Part shown: in pieces, positions 44,094 through 55,580 of the stretch | Position numbering within the stretch: the first letter of the stretch is position 1 | Layout: each line of letters opens with the position of its first letter | From: Hyparrhenia diplandra | Lineage: Eukaryota > Streptophyta > Magnoliopsida > Poales > Poaceae | Length of the DNA: 64,000 nt | Direction of reading: 5' to 3' | Assembly: GCA_015847255.1 (NCBI GenBank) | Contig: JADLZK010007671.1 | Span: forward strand, 1,488,001 to 1,552,000 | Translations under genes and position numbers: made by a program | The notes under the pieces: model-generated | The model's database searches: none | The model's input: only the letters and a program-made list of their open reading frames with translations | What the model was told of the DNA's origin: nothing

Positions 44094-45375
44094 AATTACA
44101 GTGTCAGTGATGTCATGTAACCAAAACGTTTGCAAACACATGGTTGCTATGTGCCTTTACGTGCTGAGTATATGCGGGTGAGGTGCTACATGTGCAAAAT
44201 GTCGGTTCTGCATGTTTGATATGCTGAGGTGTGCACTTGTTGACCGTGAGCCACTCCACTGCATGCAGCTTTCTACAAACTGGTGAATGTACTGGTAAAG
44301 TTAAACAGAAGCAGCAGGGCATGGGTGGGATCTTAAATATTTGCCATTTGGGATTGCAACCTTTAGGACAAATGTGAGGGCCTGGAAAGGGAGGACAGGA
44401 TACACAGAGCCACTTAACAAGCTGGTGACCTTCTGATTTTCCCTCACTCTGCTTGAAGAACAGCCATATGGGACTCTTGTTCCTTATTGGGATTCAATTG
44501 ATCTGTTTTGAGGATTCTGGAAATGGAGGCTTCTGTAACCTTAGGCTTTACTTATGTAGCACAAAACTATTTTAGAACAGTTGTTACCCTTTTATAGTGA
44601 CTATAATTAAGGAATTAGCAATTCTGCTTAACTGAACATGTTTCTCGCAAGCAGCGTACTGTCTCCTTGAACCCCTTAAACCTACAGTATGGTCATATCG
44701 TCAGTGTGTATTTTTCAGTTTTAACAATACCACAGGAACCATGCAATGCAAGGATGTCCGAAATAGCTTTAGATATATGAAACATTCAGCTACACAAGCG
44801 TGGGTGACACTAGTACATGCCGAATTGAACCACATACAGCTGTCCAATAGCTGTTTCTATAATTCTATATGCATAATACTAGAATATTTTCTATTCAATG
44901 ATGCAGCACAGCCTCATAATATGCAGAACGTCTGGGGACAAAGAAACGGTAGTGGTGCCTCTTAGCTACTGGATCTTGTTGAACTCGAAGTGTTAGGCAC
45001 GTTGCACTTGACGTTGGCATATATATTTTGCCCGCCATATCTGTGTGGGCATGTATCACTGAAGTATATTATTTCTTGGTTGGTAGGAAACAATAAATTT
45101 TCCCAGATCGGTGTGTTTGTCCGCATTTCCATGTAGACACAAGCTGCCTTGGCTTGCTCTATCCACAACACACGAGTGCTAGAGGGACATGACCATACTG
45201 CATATCCTAGTTTTTATTGGTTTTCAGTTTCTAATATAAAGATAAATAATGCTAGGGGATGCTATTCATGGACTTATTGAAATGGGGAGCACTAGGAATT
45301 CTACTTGCAAGAGCAGTCTGCGAGTGCGTCTTGTGAGGAGGGAAAGGGAGGAGAGGAGACACTACAGGTCTGGGC
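44094..45375. repeat. Duplication unit A3, first part
   Basis: 44290-45300 matches 16760-17620 and 41280-42290 (shared CTGTTTTGAGG, CATGCAATGCAA and CACACGAGTGCTAGAGGGACA with 17478). No gene is seen. Confidence 0.6.
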
Positions 45376-45570
45376 CTACCGATCGTCGTCGTCGAATCGG
45401 AGCAGGAACTGGTGGTCATCGCTGTCGTGGTCGTGGCGCACAGAGATCCTCAACTTATTCTTGGGTGGATCTGTAGCCAGCGCGTACCCCATGGTGATGC
45501 TCAGTATGATCCAGCAGCAGCTGCAGCCGCCGCCCAAGAGGGTGTGGTCTTCCTTTGACTGCCACATCAT
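45376..45570 (-). pseudogene. Small-protein family 2, copy in A3
   Basis: A 64-residue minus-strand frame containing WIILSITMGYALATDPPKNK, LRISVRHDHDSDDHQFLLRF and DDDDR before TAG. This is the longest open version of the family 2 body. The signal-peptide start seen at 42584 is not upstream here. Partial repeats of the start region at 45625-45830 suggest internal rearrangement. No domain recognised. Confidence 0.45.
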
Positions 45571-46344
45571 TCATGAAATGTAAGGTACAATATTATTGTG
45601 GTGTTTTCTGAACGGTCTGACTGTGTGTAGCCAGCGCATACCCCATGGTGATGGTCAGTATGATCTTGCACAAAGGCTAGTGTTTGTACAGCTATGTCAT
45701 GCACTAGTTGACCGGGACATGCAAGTGTGGGTCATGGTAATATTGCAGAAGCAGCAGCCGCCGCCCAACTGGGTGAGGTCTTCCTTTGACTGGCTTATCA
45801 TTCGTGAAGTGTAAGGGATTTTGAACCGCCCCTACGTGCTTCTGCATGTTTGATACGCTGTCGCTGAGGTGGGTCATTCACTTGTTGACCAGGAGCCACT
45901 GCACTGCATGCAGCTTTCTCTGCGTTGGGTCATACATTTTTTGAAGTAATGGAATAAGCTTTAGTTCATCACATCAGAATAAGCTTTAGTTCATATATAA
46001 AATAAAAATAAAACGAGTATATTTTTTCATGAACATGCACGAGATCTACCCACAACTTTAGAAATGTGTCCTGCAATTTCGATGACCCAACATGCCACTA
46101 TCTTTGTAGCATGCTAGTTAGTATAAACCTCAGTAAGAGGAAATTAAGAACCAGGGTAATGCCAAATAAAGAACAACACACACAACTACTAGCTGGCATG
46201 CCTCCTCCATAAACCATTTCCGAGTTGATCGATCGATCGCCTCTTTGCCAGTCAGAATTTTGAACTAATTAATAACCATCAAGAATGAAATGAACAAAAC
46301 AAAACAGTGTGAAAATAAAACACTGCAGTAGTGGCAATTGTCGG
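45571..46344. other. Unit A3 middle, no gene
   Basis: 45615-45830 repeats the preceding 200 bp (AGCCAGCGCATACCCCATGG). 45860-46240 matches 17950-18220. 46170-46340 matches 18380-18730 with a deletion that removes the family A exon 3. Confidence 0.5.
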
Positions 46345-46879
46345 TACAACCTGTCCAGCTTTCTCCAAACTCTGTTTGGTCAAGTGGGAGACCCAATCTC
46401 ACAGGGCGTCAACGTAACTGAGTGCAAACGTGAGAAGCAAGCAAACAATCAATCACAGGTCGCATGTATCAACCACTAGAATTCACACAAGCTGCATGCA
46501 TTTTCAATGGCAGGGAGAGGAGAGGATACATACGGGTTATCATCGTCGAAATCCATGTAGCAGCGGCCATTGCCGCCCGGCGATCCTCGCCGGGCTTTGT
46601 GGTGCGAAGTTGTTGCTGAGGCGGTTCAGCCAGTGCTCCTGCTCCAGTGTGGCACGAACCATCCTGAGCGGGGCGGCACCCGGCGGCTCGTGTGTCTCAG
46701 CGTAGCGGTCCAGCCCTCTGCCTCCTCCTTGTTCGCTTGCGAATCCTCATGCCGATCTTCTTCTCTGGTGTTTCCGCTGTGGTAGCAGCAGCTGGGGCGA
46801 GAGCAGCTTGCAGCAGCAGCAGCAGGGAGATCAAGATGGCTGGGACGATGAGGGACATGTGGTGAAGAAGCCGAGACAT
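46345..46879 (-). pseudogene. Secreted-protein family A, copy A3
   Basis: ATG 46879 gives MSRLLHHMSLIVPAILISLL, an Ala-rich tail and ETPEKKIGMRIRK. It then loses the A1 frame through a one-base deletion (CGCTTGCGAATCC instead of CGCTTGCCGAATCC) and stops at 46697. Further on, the sequence equivalent to the exon 1 end keeps a good splice donor (GTATGT at 46533) where A1 has GAATGT. The exon 2 equivalent (about 46350-46422) has TGA in place of CGA (Arg) after the VDAL codons, and exon 3 is deleted. A clear pseudogene that nevertheless preserves the donor missing in A1. Confidence 0.65.
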
Positions 46880-47880
46880 CTCTAGCGCCAACAACCTAGC
46901 ACATGGATTGGCACAGAGCCAGAGCAGAGCATTATATGGAGAGATATGTTGATCCTGTTTTGATTGCTGTGCTGCTATGGTTTACAAGCTATCAAACATC
47001 ACAGTCTCACGCGGCACATGCCTTCTACCTGCCCAACAAGTACCAGCTGCGTGAGTAGTCCTCAAGAAAGTACTGGCCGCAGCAGCTGTCTGTGTGTAGT
47101 GTTGAATGCATGTGTCTGGCATGGCCTACCTGATGTATGGTTAGGTGTCTCTAATTAAGAAAACATGAATTGTCTATTAGCCTCTATATATATTAAGTGA
47201 GTCAGAGAGTGCCTATATATAGCCAATGCCGATCGTTTATCCTTCCACAATAACATGTAAGTGGACTTTGTTTTTTGAGTGGCATGTAAGTGGACTCTTG
47301 TGCTTCATATGTGTTGCCTAGATCAGTGTTGGAAAGCATCGCACAAGCAGTGTTGCAGGCCTACAAAATACCTTGTGTATGTGAGGCATGGGGAATGTGT
47401 TCGAGTTAAACAGCAGCAGAGGCAGGGCATGGGCAGGATGTGAACTATTTGCCATATTAAGGATTGTGCCTCTGGGAGAAATATGAGGGACTGGCGTGGA
47501 AGGAATATCACAGAGCCACGTCACAGGCTGGCCTTCTGATTATTCCTCAGGCTGCTGGTGGAACAGCGATGGGACTCTTGTTCCTTATTGGGATTCAACT
47601 GTCCCTCAGGATTACTCTTATGTAGCACAAAAGTGTTTTAGGACAGCTCTTATCCCTTAGAAATGATCATATTAGGAATTAGCACTTCTGCTTAATTGAA
47701 TATGCTTTATTGGAGGCAGGGTGCGTGTACGACTGTCTCCTTGAACCTGCTGGTCATGTTACTGATCTAGCCTGTTGAAAATCAATGTGTATTTCTCTAG
47801 CTTTAACAATACTTCAGGAACCTTGCAATGCAAGGGACGTGTTTCGTAAAAAGAGCGTCCACACAGCTGGCTTACAGCTG

Positions 47881-47937
<57 letters not shown>

Positions 47938-48719
47938 CATTCAGCTACTCAAGTGTGACTGACACTTGTACTGCCGAATTGAACCACACAGCTAGCTAAT
48001 AGCTGTTTCTATATATCAACATCCTACTAGTATCTTTTTTGTAATGGGTGATGCAGCACGGTCTCAGAATATGTAGAACGGCTGGGGCAAGCCTAGAAAA
48101 GGTAGTGGTGTCTTTTGGCTACTGGTTCTGGTTGAACTCAAAGTGCTTGGCATGTTGCACTTGGCGTTTCTTAAGTATATTTCAGGGTTGAAAGAAAACA
48201 AATAATTTTACCAGATCCGTGTGGGCATATATATTCGGTCCACATTTCCATATAGACACAAGCTTCCTTGATCTATCCATAACACACAAGTATAACTTTG
48301 ATTTGTATAAGCAACTACCCATACTACTGCATATCCTAGTTTTATAAGTTTTCAGTTTCTAATCTAGAAACAAATTAAATGCAAGGGATGCTATTCATGT
48401 ACTTATGGAAATGGGATGCACTAGGAATTCTACTTACAGCTGTGATTTGTGATTTTGCTTGGATGCCATGCTGAGTCGGCCACCCAATGTTAATCCGGTC
48501 AATCAATGCCCTCAATTGGTCAAACTTGAGATGTTTTGACTTTATAAGAAAGTTAATGACTTATAATTTTGGACGGAGGGAGTATGGTGCAAGATGGAAG
48601 GTTCAATGTTCTGAGTTGTTATGTAGCATCAACTCAAAAACAGTGCAACATTGTACGAATATGAGGGTGGAGTGATCCCACAGCCCTAACAGGTTTTTTG
48701 GCGTAGGATTCTACTAGAA
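46880..48719. repeat. Duplication unit A3, upstream segment
   Basis: 46880-47660 matches 19265-20280. 47660-48430 matches 44600-45300 and 41600-42270. 48575-48719 matches 20285-20440. GGACGGAGGGAGTATGG at 48571 is a Stowaway right-end relic. No gene is seen. A long AT microsatellite lies at 47884-47933. Confidence 0.6.
47884..47933. repeat. (AT)n microsatellite
   Basis: About 25 perfect AT repeats. The paralogous positions in A2 (about 41776) and A3 first part (about 44772) have only ATATGAAACATTC, so it expanded in this copy. Confidence 0.95.
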
Positions 48720-49052
48720 AATTATATATTGTTGTATCTAGAGAGCACGCGCGAATGCATATCCTGGAACAGGCGAAGAAATCAGGAACTATCTGGTTTG
48801 TCCATTCGAGCTGTCACAGAATGCAAACAAAAGAAGTTACTAGGTCTTTCTTCAAGGTTCAATTGGTTACAGTGTTGTGAGAAATGGGAGCCAAGGGGTC
48901 AACTCAAAGAAAACAATAAACCCTTGTCCCAACAACAATATTATGCGAATATTCACATAGGCCGGCCTCAAGCTAATTACACGACCCATAAGGAAAACCA
49001 ATGTTTACATTTATGACGACTTAAATGGAAAAGTTATTCCGCGACGGCCCCT
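48720..49052. repeat. Duplication unit X3, left part
   Basis: This matches 22436-22810 (shared TATATATTGTTGTATCTAG-like start, GGTCTTTCTTCAA and TTATGACGACTTAAATGG). It stops at GCGACGGCCCCT, where the copia element inserted, and resumes at 55581. Confidence 0.75.
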
Positions 49053-49536
49053 TGTTAGGTTGATCTCCTAAGGCCCAGTCCAACGACTAGGCCCAACCTT
49101 GTGTCTCGCGCCCTGATCGGGGGCGCCCAGCCAAAGATGGCTGGTGGGCCCCTGTCGCGCAGCGCTATATAAAGGAGGTGGGGGCCAGGGCTCTAGGTAC
49201 GAGGTTCCTCTCTGAGCCGCCACTCCCACCTACACTCCCCTTCCGATCAGAGGGACACACTGAGAGCGACGGGAAGACCGCCGCCGCCACTGCATCGCAG
49301 GACTCCACCGGCGACGCCCCTTCACCGACTCCTTCCCGATGGCCGACGGATCGTCATCCTCTCCTCCTCCTGCACCTCCGACCGGATCCGGTATGATGCT
49401 CACACACTCTCCCTTCTCCCTCTGCTGCGGTGCTCCTCTCTTACATTCTAGTAGATCGTCTAAGTAGGAATGGCTATACTCAATTTCTTACATCTAGTAC
49501 TCACTGGTTACCTCCCTAGTCGATCCTAAGTTAACA
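49053..49536 (+). repeat. Copia 5' LTR
   Basis: 484 bp, TGTTAGGTTGATCTCC to AGTTAACA. TATATAAA at 49166-49173. It differs from the 3' LTR by substitutions and short indels concentrated in the GC-rich part (49105-49165). Confidence 0.93.
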
Positions 49537-49537
49537 A

Positions 49538-49552
49538 TGGTATCATCGAGCC
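49538..49552 (+). promoter_or_regulatory. Copia primer-binding site
   Basis: TGGTATCATCGAGCC one base after the LTR resembles the usual TGGTATCAGAGC complement of initiator Met tRNA, with a small change. Confidence 0.75.
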
Positions 49553-50700
49553 TGCTAGGGTTAGGATCCAGTAGAGATGAAACGGATTCGAAGAAATCCA
49601 GAGAAAACAGAAGGGGATTGGGGTATTTTCGCGAAACCCTAACCCTAAGACTGACAAAATGGATCTGTTACTCACCTGCGGGCAAGAACAGATGCTTCTT
49701 TCGTCGCATCTCGTCCAGATCGAGCGCGCGGAAGGGCGCCGGACTCACCGGCCAAGGGCCGGCCGGGCCGGCCTCCACCACTTGATGTCGCCGCGCCGCG
49801 TCGGGTGAAAGGCGACGGTGCGAGGCCGTTCGACGGCGGTGAGTTCACCCTATGGGGAGCTCACGTGCTGGCGAAGGGGCCCGCAACGCCGCTGCACCAG
49901 CTTCCACCGCCGGCGGACTCGGACAGTCGCCGCATGCGTCGTCATTTCCGTCATGTTCGGTGGAGAAAGAGAAAGAGACGCGAGCAAGCAGAAGAAATGG
50001 AACCTAGGGTTCCAGTGCTCACGGCACTGCTCGGGTTTTGATCCTGCTACATCGACGCTCGGCCGTCGGATCGCAGTGGAGGGCCGAGATTGGCTGAGGC
50101 CCGATCAGCAGGCTTTTTGGCACAGGCGGGCGAGTACTTTCCCGGCCCAGGCCCACGTTACGGCTTGGGTACGGGGAGCCGCGCGAGCGCGCGCTGCGCG
50201 TTGGCGGATCGGGCCGAATGCGCTGCTGGGCTGGATGGTTCGCCCTCAGCCCGGCGTGAGCAGTACAGTTTTTCATTTTTTTTTTTTCTATTATTCCAGT
50301 AATTACCTAGATGAATATTTGATGGTTTTGAATTGAAATTTGATTCTGATCTCTATGCAAAAATTGTCCAACGATAATTTTGTCAAGGGAACTGTATTAT
50401 ATTGTTAAGTTACTGGAAAATAGAATTATAGAATTTTATTCATGTTTCCGCTGCGTAATTTATTGTATTTTTTCTCTAATTAATTTTTTGAACCAACGAG
50501 ATAAATTAATTGGAGAAAGAAGTTGGTCATGGTATTATTTTTGCTAACCAACGCTGCTCATAATAATGCTATGGTTTAATCAAGGTTATGTATTATTTCT
50601 ATTTCTCGCCAACGGTGATGTAGAATTAATGCATAAATGCTCATGGTTACTATAATTTTTAATATTTCTCACCTCATTTTGGATTGTGTTTTTCGGGAAA
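49553..50700 (+). other. Copia leader region, no clear protein
   Basis: GC-rich to about 50240 with several overlapping frames lacking domains, then AT-rich from 50270 to 50700. It separates the primer site from gag. It may include an insertion or captured DNA, but no termini were found. Confidence 0.4.
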
Positions 50701-51600
50701 CTTCAACGTGCTAGCTTCCATCAAAGAGATCCCACTTCTCAAAGGGAGAACTACATTGAATGGAAGAAAGGCATTGATATTGCCTTCATGTTCGAGGTGG
50801 GTTGCGTTATCAACAATCCAGGTGTCCCTCTTGCCACTCTAGAGGCTTTGTGAGGGCGGATGGTGAGACCTGATGTTGCATGGGCGGCTAGAGAGAAGGC
50901 ACATGCTGATGCGGTCATGGAACGGAGATAATAAAAAATGTGTGACCTTGTCATTAAGCACACAATTGACCCCGGCAATAGCGGGCTCCTTTTTTGGAAA
51001 CAACCATCGAGTACCTTGAAAGATTAAGGCCCAATTCATCGGCTCCACAAAGACCTATGCCACCATGACTAATTAAGCATTTGGTGACCGAGAGGTACAC
51101 TAGCGAGGGTAGCGTTAGAGATCACATCTATAAGATGGGTACTCGCGCCTAAGCTAAACCCAATGGGGGTGGCTCCTCCACCGGAGTTTTCGATCCATCC
51201 GGTTTTTTTATTTCACGCCAAAGGAGTATGAAGCTTTTGTTGTGAACTATAATGCTCGGCCAGAAAAAAAGTGGGACTTAGAGAAGTGCACACCATGTGT
51301 GTGCAAGAGGAGGGAAGGCTGAAAGCCTTAAATGGTGGAAACATCAACCATGTGAAGGATAATGACAATAGGAAAAGAATAATCATCCTTTCGCAAGGCT
51401 AAGAACAAGGCTCCCGTGCAGCACCGGCCTATTCTAGGTACCGGCCTAGGTTCCGGCCTCGGCCAAGAGCCACAAAGAATAAAGCGGCCTAAAGGGCGAG
51501 AATGACATTGTGTGTCATCACTGCGGCTTCAAAGGGCATATCGGGGAACAATTGTAGTGCTTATCCGAAGATGCCGATGGCGCGTAAAGGTGAGAATGTA
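50700..51600 (+). pseudogene. Copia gag, degenerate
   Basis: LNEWKKGIDIAFMFEVGCVI near 50757 is a gag-type segment. A CCHC knuckle CHHCGFKGHIGEQL at 51513-51556 is followed by an in-frame TAG directly before the last Cys. Several frames alternate. In copia elements this protein forms the virus-like particle. Confidence 0.7.
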
Positions 51601-54600
51601 ATTACATTTGTAAATGAAACCCCACGTATGTCGGTTATTCCAAAACTACTTGGTGGATTGACTCCGGAGCAACCTGTTCATGTTGCTAATTGTTTACTGA
51701 GGATTCCGTTCGGCGAGAACCACGGCAAGAAGCGAAAAGATGGGTTAAGGTCGCAAATGGAGTTCGAAAGCGAGATGTGGAGGCCATTGGTGATCTACCT
51801 CTAGAGCTTGCTACGAGCTTTCCATCGCTTCTTCGAGACGTTCTTTATGTTCCTTCATTAAATAGAAACTTGATAAGTGTATCTCGTTTAGATAATGATG
51901 GATATGATTGCCATTTTGGTAATGGCGGATGTGAGATAACATTCAATAATGCATGTGTTGGTCTTGCCTTCCGACAAGGCGAGCTTTATTTGTTATCCAT
52001 GAGTAATGATGTGAATGTTGTTTGCGATGTGGATAATATTACACGCGACAATGTGAATGCGACCTTATCGTGAACAAGAAAAGAAAGAGAACTCCTAATG
52101 AATCATCAAAATTATGGCACCGCTGTCTAGGACATATTTCGGGGGAGAATAGAGATTAGTGAAGAATGATATTCTTCCACCATTAGAGTTCTACGAATTA
52201 GAACAATGCATTGAGTGCATTAAAGGAAAGTATGTAAAGAGCGTTAAGAAAGATGCCAAACGGCGGGGAATATTACAGATAATCCAATACGTATATCGTG
52301 GTCCATTTCAAAGGCGAAGTGTGGATGGTTATGATTCATTCATAACGTTCACTAATGATTACTCACGTTATGGCTATATTTATCCAATTAAAGAACGTTC
52401 GAAGCGTTGGATAAATTCAAAATATTTAAGGTTGAAGTTGAAAATCAAAGCATAATTTGAAAATAAAGATAGTCGATCCGACCGTGGAGGTGAATACTAT
52501 GGGTCGGCATACCCCTTTTGGTCAAGTTCCCGGACCTTTTGCAAGGTACTTATAGGAAAATGGAATAGTTGCCCAAGATTCTTTTTGGGCGATCCTCAGA
52601 ATAGAGTAGGCGAAAAGACGTAACTGCGTACTCTTATGGATATGGTGCGTAGCATGATTAGCTATTCCACACTACCGTTAAGTTTGTGGATGGAGGCTTT
52701 AAAACCGCCATTCATATTCTCAATAGAGTGCCTAGTAAATCGGTGCCAAAAAACACCGTATGAGTTGTGGGATGAAGACTACCCTCACTCAACAATTTAC
52801 GTGTGTGGGGGAGCCCTGGCCGAGGCTAAGTTATTTAATCCAAACATTGGAAAACCGGATTCCAAGACGGTGAGTTGTCACTTCATTGGCTATCCGAGAA
52901 AAGTCAAAAGGTTTTTTCGTTCTTGGCCCCGACCGACATACAAAGTTTCTAGAAACAAGACACTGCTTTTCTAAACGATGTAATGGTCGGGGGAGCATGG
53001 TAGCTCGAGATATTGATCTTGAGGAGAAGAGGGTGTGTGCACCTACTCCGATGACTCAAGAGCCATTTTTCTCACTACCGTTGTTCTTTGCACCAACAAG
53101 CACAAGATATCGTGGTGCAAGCACTGTTGCTAGTTCTCCTGTGGCACCGGATAATGTGCAAGAGGAACTGTTTTTTACAGGATCCTATAGAAAATGATGC
53201 CACACCCGAGGGGGGAGCTAGAACAGCCTCAAGCTAAAAATGTACCAAATATTGAGGCCCCTAGAAGGTCTCAAAGAGTCGAAATCTGCGATTCCCGACG
53301 ACTATGAAGTGTATGCCCTAGAAGAGGGTCAAATGGAGGGTGATCCCACCTCATTTGAAGAAGCCATGAGAAGCGATCATTCTTCCGAAAGTGGCTTGAG
53401 GCCATGAATGAAGAAATGAAATCAATGAGTTCCAATGAAGTTTGGGACTTAGAAACAATTCTAAAGGAGCCAAAACAAGAGGGTCGCAAATGGGTCTACA
53501 AGGCGAAATATGACTTCCAAGGGAATATAGAAAAATACAAAGCGGCTTGTGGCAAAAGGTTTCACACAGAGAGAAGGAATTGATTACAATGAGACATTTT
53601 CTCCAGTCTCTAGTAAAGATTCTTTCGGGATCATTATGGCCTTAGTGGCACATTTTGATTTAGAGTTACATCGGATGGATGTAAAAACGACTTTCCTAAA
53701 TGGGGATTTGGAGGAAAATGTTTACATGGCACAACTTAGAAAAGGTTTTGTTGTGAAAGGGAAGGAAAATATGGGATGTCGTCTAAAAGAAATCCATTTA
53801 TGGATTAAAGCAAGCCTCTAGACAATGGAACTTGAAATTTGATCGGACGATCAAAAAGTTTGAATTTAAAGAGAATGTAGAGGACAATTGTGTGTATACA
53901 AAGTTTAAGAATGGGAAATACATTTTCCGATTCTATATGTCGATGATATTCTACTTGCAAGTAGTGATGTTGGTCTCTTGCAAGAGACAAAAGAAATTCT
54001 TGTCCTCTAATTTTGATATGAAAGATCTCGGTGAAGCCTCTTATGTTACGGGCATAGAAATTCAGAGATAGACTAGAGGGTGTTGGGACCTGTCTCAAAA
54101 AAAGGCTTACATTGAGAAAGTCTTAAAGAAATTCGGTATGCACAAATGTAGTGCATCTTTCGCTCCTATAGTCAAGGGTGAAAGATATGGGGAACATCGC
54201 TGCCCTAAGAACGATTATGAATGTGATCACATGAAAAATGTTCCATACGCTTCAGACTATCGAAGCTTCTGATGCGCAAGTGTGCACGCGCGCCTTGACT
54301 TGGCTTTTTTGTGACGGGTTACTTGGCGATTTGAGTGATCTCGGAGCGGAACACCGAAATTGGTAAAGAAAGTCTTTGCGGTATTTGCAAGGTACGAAAG
54401 GCCTCATGTCGACATATAGAAGATCCGATTCCCTAAAGATATTAGGATACTCGAGATTCGGACTATGCGGGAGATGATAGAAAATCCACATCCGGATATA
54501 TCTTCACTCTCGCAGTGGAGCTATTTTGTGGAAAAGCTCAAAACAAACTATCACTACATCGCCCACAATGTATCTTTGAGTTTGTTGCTTGTTATGAGGC

Positions 54601-54930
54601 AACGGGCGGTGTGAACTGGCTAAAGAAGTTCATGCCCGGTCTAAAAGTGGTTGACGACATCCATGGACCACTAAAATTGTACTGCGACAATGAGCTAGCA
54701 ATAACATATGCTCACAACAATAAGTCAAGTCTTTGCCGCCAAACACATTGACATAAAGTATTATGTTGTGAAAGACAAAGTCCGGGATAATGTAATAAGT
54801 CTTGAACATATAAGCACTATAAAGATGTTAGTGGATCCGCTTACAAAAAGGTTTACCACCCAACGTGTTCGGAGAACATGTAGCCGGCATGGGTTTAAGG
54901 GAAAAACCAGTAATTCTGGACTATAAACGG
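51601..54930 (+). pseudogene. Copia pol (protease, integrase, RT, RNase H), degenerate
   Basis: Domains in order. Protease active site WWIDSGAT at 51651-51674. GAG-pre-integrase stretch (LLRDVLYVPSLNRNLISVSR near 51828). Integrase core pieces (RRSVDGYDSFITFTNDYSRY near 52312, then NRCQKTPYELWDEDYP near 52740). Reverse transcriptase (AKGFTQREGIDYNETFSPVS at 53552, ELHRMDVKTTFLNGDLEENV near 53664, YVDD at 53936-53947). RNase H and terminal pieces (AAKHIDIKYYVVKDKVRDNV near 54726, MLVDPLTKRF near 54823). Frameshifts and stops lie between nearly all of them. Identity is firm and function is lost. Confidence 0.9.
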
Positions 54931-55093
54931 CCCAAAGGTTATCTATTATTAGAATAGATATGTACATTGTAGCAGATTAAATCTATCGACGATCGACTGT
55001 GACGATGAAGCTCGCTCTATGTGCCGATCTATGATGAAATAGGTAAATTGTAAAGGTAAAGGTAAAGTTATGATATGAGATCAAGGTGGAGAT

Positions 55094-55580
55094 TGTTAGG
55101 TTGATCTCCTAAGGCCTGATCCAACGACTAGGCCCAACCTTGTGTCTCGGCCGATCGGGGCGCCCGGCCCGGATGGGCGGTGGCCCCCCGTCGCTAGCCT
55201 GGCTATATATAAGGAGGTGGGGGCCGGGGCTCTAGGTGCGAGGTTCCTCTCGAGCCGCCACTCCCACCTACACTCCCTTCCGATCGGAGGGGGACGCTTG
55301 GAGAGCGACGGGAAGACCGCCACGCCACGCTTGCATCACAAGACTCCACCGGCGACGCCCCTTCACCGACTCCTTCCCCGATGGCCGACGGATCGTCATC
55401 CTCTGCTCCTCCCCGCACCTCCGACCGGATCCGGTATGATGCTCACGCACTCTCCCTTCTCCCTCTCGCTGCGGTGCTCCTCTCTTACATTCTAGTAGAT
55501 CGTCTAAGTAGGAATGGCTATACTCAATTTCTTACATCTAGTACTCATCGGTTACCTCCCTAGTCGATCCTATGTTAACA
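55094..55580 (+). repeat. Copia 3' LTR
   Basis: 487 bp, TGTTAGGTTGATCTCC to ATGTTAACA, with TATATATAA at 55204-55212. It is preceded by a purine-rich TCAAGGTGGAGAT (55081-55093), the likely polypurine tract. Confidence 0.93.

Larger units (their letters stand above)
49053..55580 (+). mobile_element. Ty1/copia LTR retrotransposon, complete ends, dead coding region
   Basis: LTRs lie at 49053-49536 and 55094-55580, both TGTTAGGTTG...TTAACA. The 5-bp target duplication CCCCT is present (49048-49052 and 55581-55585). Joining the flanks restores GCGACGGCCCCTCACTCGAT, found uninterrupted at about 22799 and 57304. Internal order is gag, protease, integrase, reverse transcriptase, RNase H, the copia order. 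Many frameshifts and stops remove function. Confidence 0.95.

Noticed and set aside
48570..48590. Complete Stowaway MITE at the GGAGGGAGTA motifs (also 20287)
   Set aside because: Only the right terminus is visible; no matching left end within a reasonable distance.
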